Shown piece after piece: positions 63,409-64,000 of a DNA stretch of 64,000 nucleotides. Source of the DNA: Shouchella oshimensis (GTDB taxonomy: Bacteria; Bacillota; Bacilli; Bacillales; Bacillaceae_D); contig NZ_KV917380.1 in assembly GCF_002019765.1 (NCBI RefSeq), forward strand, positions 300,707-364,706, given 5' to 3'. The translations under genes and the position numbers were made by a program. Under the pieces are notes generated by a model. That model saw only the letters and a list, made by a program, of their open reading frames with translations. It did no database searches and was not told where the DNA came from. Numbering within the stretch: the stretch's first letter is position 1; the number at the start of each line of letters is the position of its first letter.

Positions 63409-64000
63409 ATGCTTGCCCCAGAGCAACGAAAAGCAATTCATGCGCTGCAGCAGAAGGTAGAACATTATGATAAGACGAAGTTAAAAATGAATTGGGATAT
63501 GCTTGCTCAACAAAATCGTTCTGAGTCTAAAACGGAAGATTACTTTCATTATGATGAAAAAGGTACATTACTTGGGTATTTAGCAGTTTTTCCATTTGGG
63601 AAAAAAGTTGAATGCTTGTGTCTTGTTGACCCAGAATACAGACGGAGAGGCATTGCCCGCCATTTAATGACTCAAGCGCTCAGCGATTGGCAACAGCAGG
63701 CAGCATCTTTTCTGATTAACACTCCTGAAAACGCTACGAATGGTCATGCTTTTTGTCGGGCCGTTGGGTCTGTCTATCAGTTTTCTGAGCATCAGATGGT
63801 TTGTCGCGAAATACCAATGCCTTGTTCAAAGGAGGGCATTCGAATTCGTCCAGCTGTTTCAAGTGATCAAGCATCCATTCAATGCTTAGATAAAGAGGGT
63901 TTTGGATTATCTATGGAAGAAACAAATCATTTGAGACCAGACGAAGTAAATGGAACTTATATTGTTGAAGCTGCTGGTGAAGTAGTTGGGAAATTAAGAG
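63409..64000 (+). CDS. GNAT family N-acetyltransferase, cut by window edge
   Basis: The first 197 codons are present; the gene continues past the right edge. The acetyl-CoA loop is LVDPEYRRRGIARHLMTQAL near residue 72. After about residue 145 a second GNAT-like start (IRIRPAVSSDQASIQ) suggests a two-domain protein. AAAGGTGG precedes the ATG. Substrate unknown. Confidence 0.8.
   Translation, partial: MLAPEQRKAIHALQQKVEHYDKTKLKMNWDMLAQQNRSESKTEDYFHYDEKGTLLGYLAVFPFGKKVECLCLVDPEYRRRGIARHLMTQALSDWQQQAASFLINTPENATNGHAFCRAVGSVYQFSEHQMVCREIPMPCSKEGIRIRPAVSSDQASIQCLDKEGFGLSMEETNHLRPDEVNGTYIVEAAGEVVGKLR

Overview
The window comes from a spore-forming member of the Bacillaceae. The evidence is a CotF-type coat protein, gerQ and cwlJ, a Rap-Phr cell-signalling pair, promoter-like sites for sigma-B, sigma-W and sigma-E, strong AGGAGG ribosome sites, frequent TTG and GTG starts, and long stretches of gene order shared with Bacillus subtilis (the ywd, ywf, ywg and ywh blocks). 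The intergenic repeats and the acidic sortase substrate are of the kind found in Bacillus-related genera such as Shouchella or Alkalihalobacillus, but that placement is inference. No rRNA, tRNA, CRISPR array or prophage was seen.

Layout. 1-332: end of an IS110-family insertion sequence. 333-9371: a GNAT protein, an M20 peptidase, a HAD phosphatase, the four-gene mntABCD manganese importer with an MntR-like operator, then YpiB, YflT (with a sigma-B promoter), a DUF3817 protein and a 59-residue protein. 9521-17195: an rRNA methyltransferase, topB, a secreted alkaline phosphatase, the NfeD-flotillin pair and a DUF3021 protein. 17369-22974: an accessory-looking stretch with rap-phr behind a perfect palindrome, then a catabolite-controlled island (2-hydroxycarboxylate transporter, LysR regulator, 2-hydroxyacid dehydrogenase, RraA-like aldolase). 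23272-36000: a lipoprotein, a phosphatase, a FAD-Rieske enzyme, a BdbC-type thiol-oxidation pair, cshA, an orphan glnA with a perfect GlnR/TnrA box, hutH and pdxK. 35895-47156: a chemotaxis receptor, a YjiH transporter, ung, an AbrB-type membrane protein, a coat protein, the amt-DUF294-exonuclease operon with a well-placed TnrA box, ywdI, ywdK, a 287-bp repeat, gerQ and cwlJ. 47396-50728: a NatAB-type ABC exporter and a second YidC insertase preceded by a small membrane-anchored leader ORF. 50768-62727: chdC, an enoyl-CoA hydratase, pta, lipL, a dicarboxylate symporter, ywfO, ywgA, a tautomerase, a class D sortase with its substrate, ywhD and pepF. The right edge cuts a GNAT gene.

The most interesting item is the 86-codon ORF at 49629-49889 with the hairpin at 49877-49915, upstream of yidC2. 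It has an N-terminal membrane segment, a basic/aromatic stretch followed by DDDE a few residues before its end, and an 11-bp perfect stem that closes over the yidC2 Shine-Dalgarno. This is the architecture of the MifM ribosome-stalling sensor of B. subtilis, with little sequence identity. Second is the ammonium transporter operon, where the usual PII gene is replaced by a DUF294 nucleotidyltransferase-like protein and a DnaQ-type exonuclease. Third is the hydroxyacid island, whose gene content could convert an imported 2-hydroxy di- or tricarboxylate to pyruvate.

Nitrogen control links glnA and amt through boxes sharing TGTCAGAT. Carbon control links the hydroxyacid island and pta through cre-like sites. 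All names are from reading the sequence; no database search was run.
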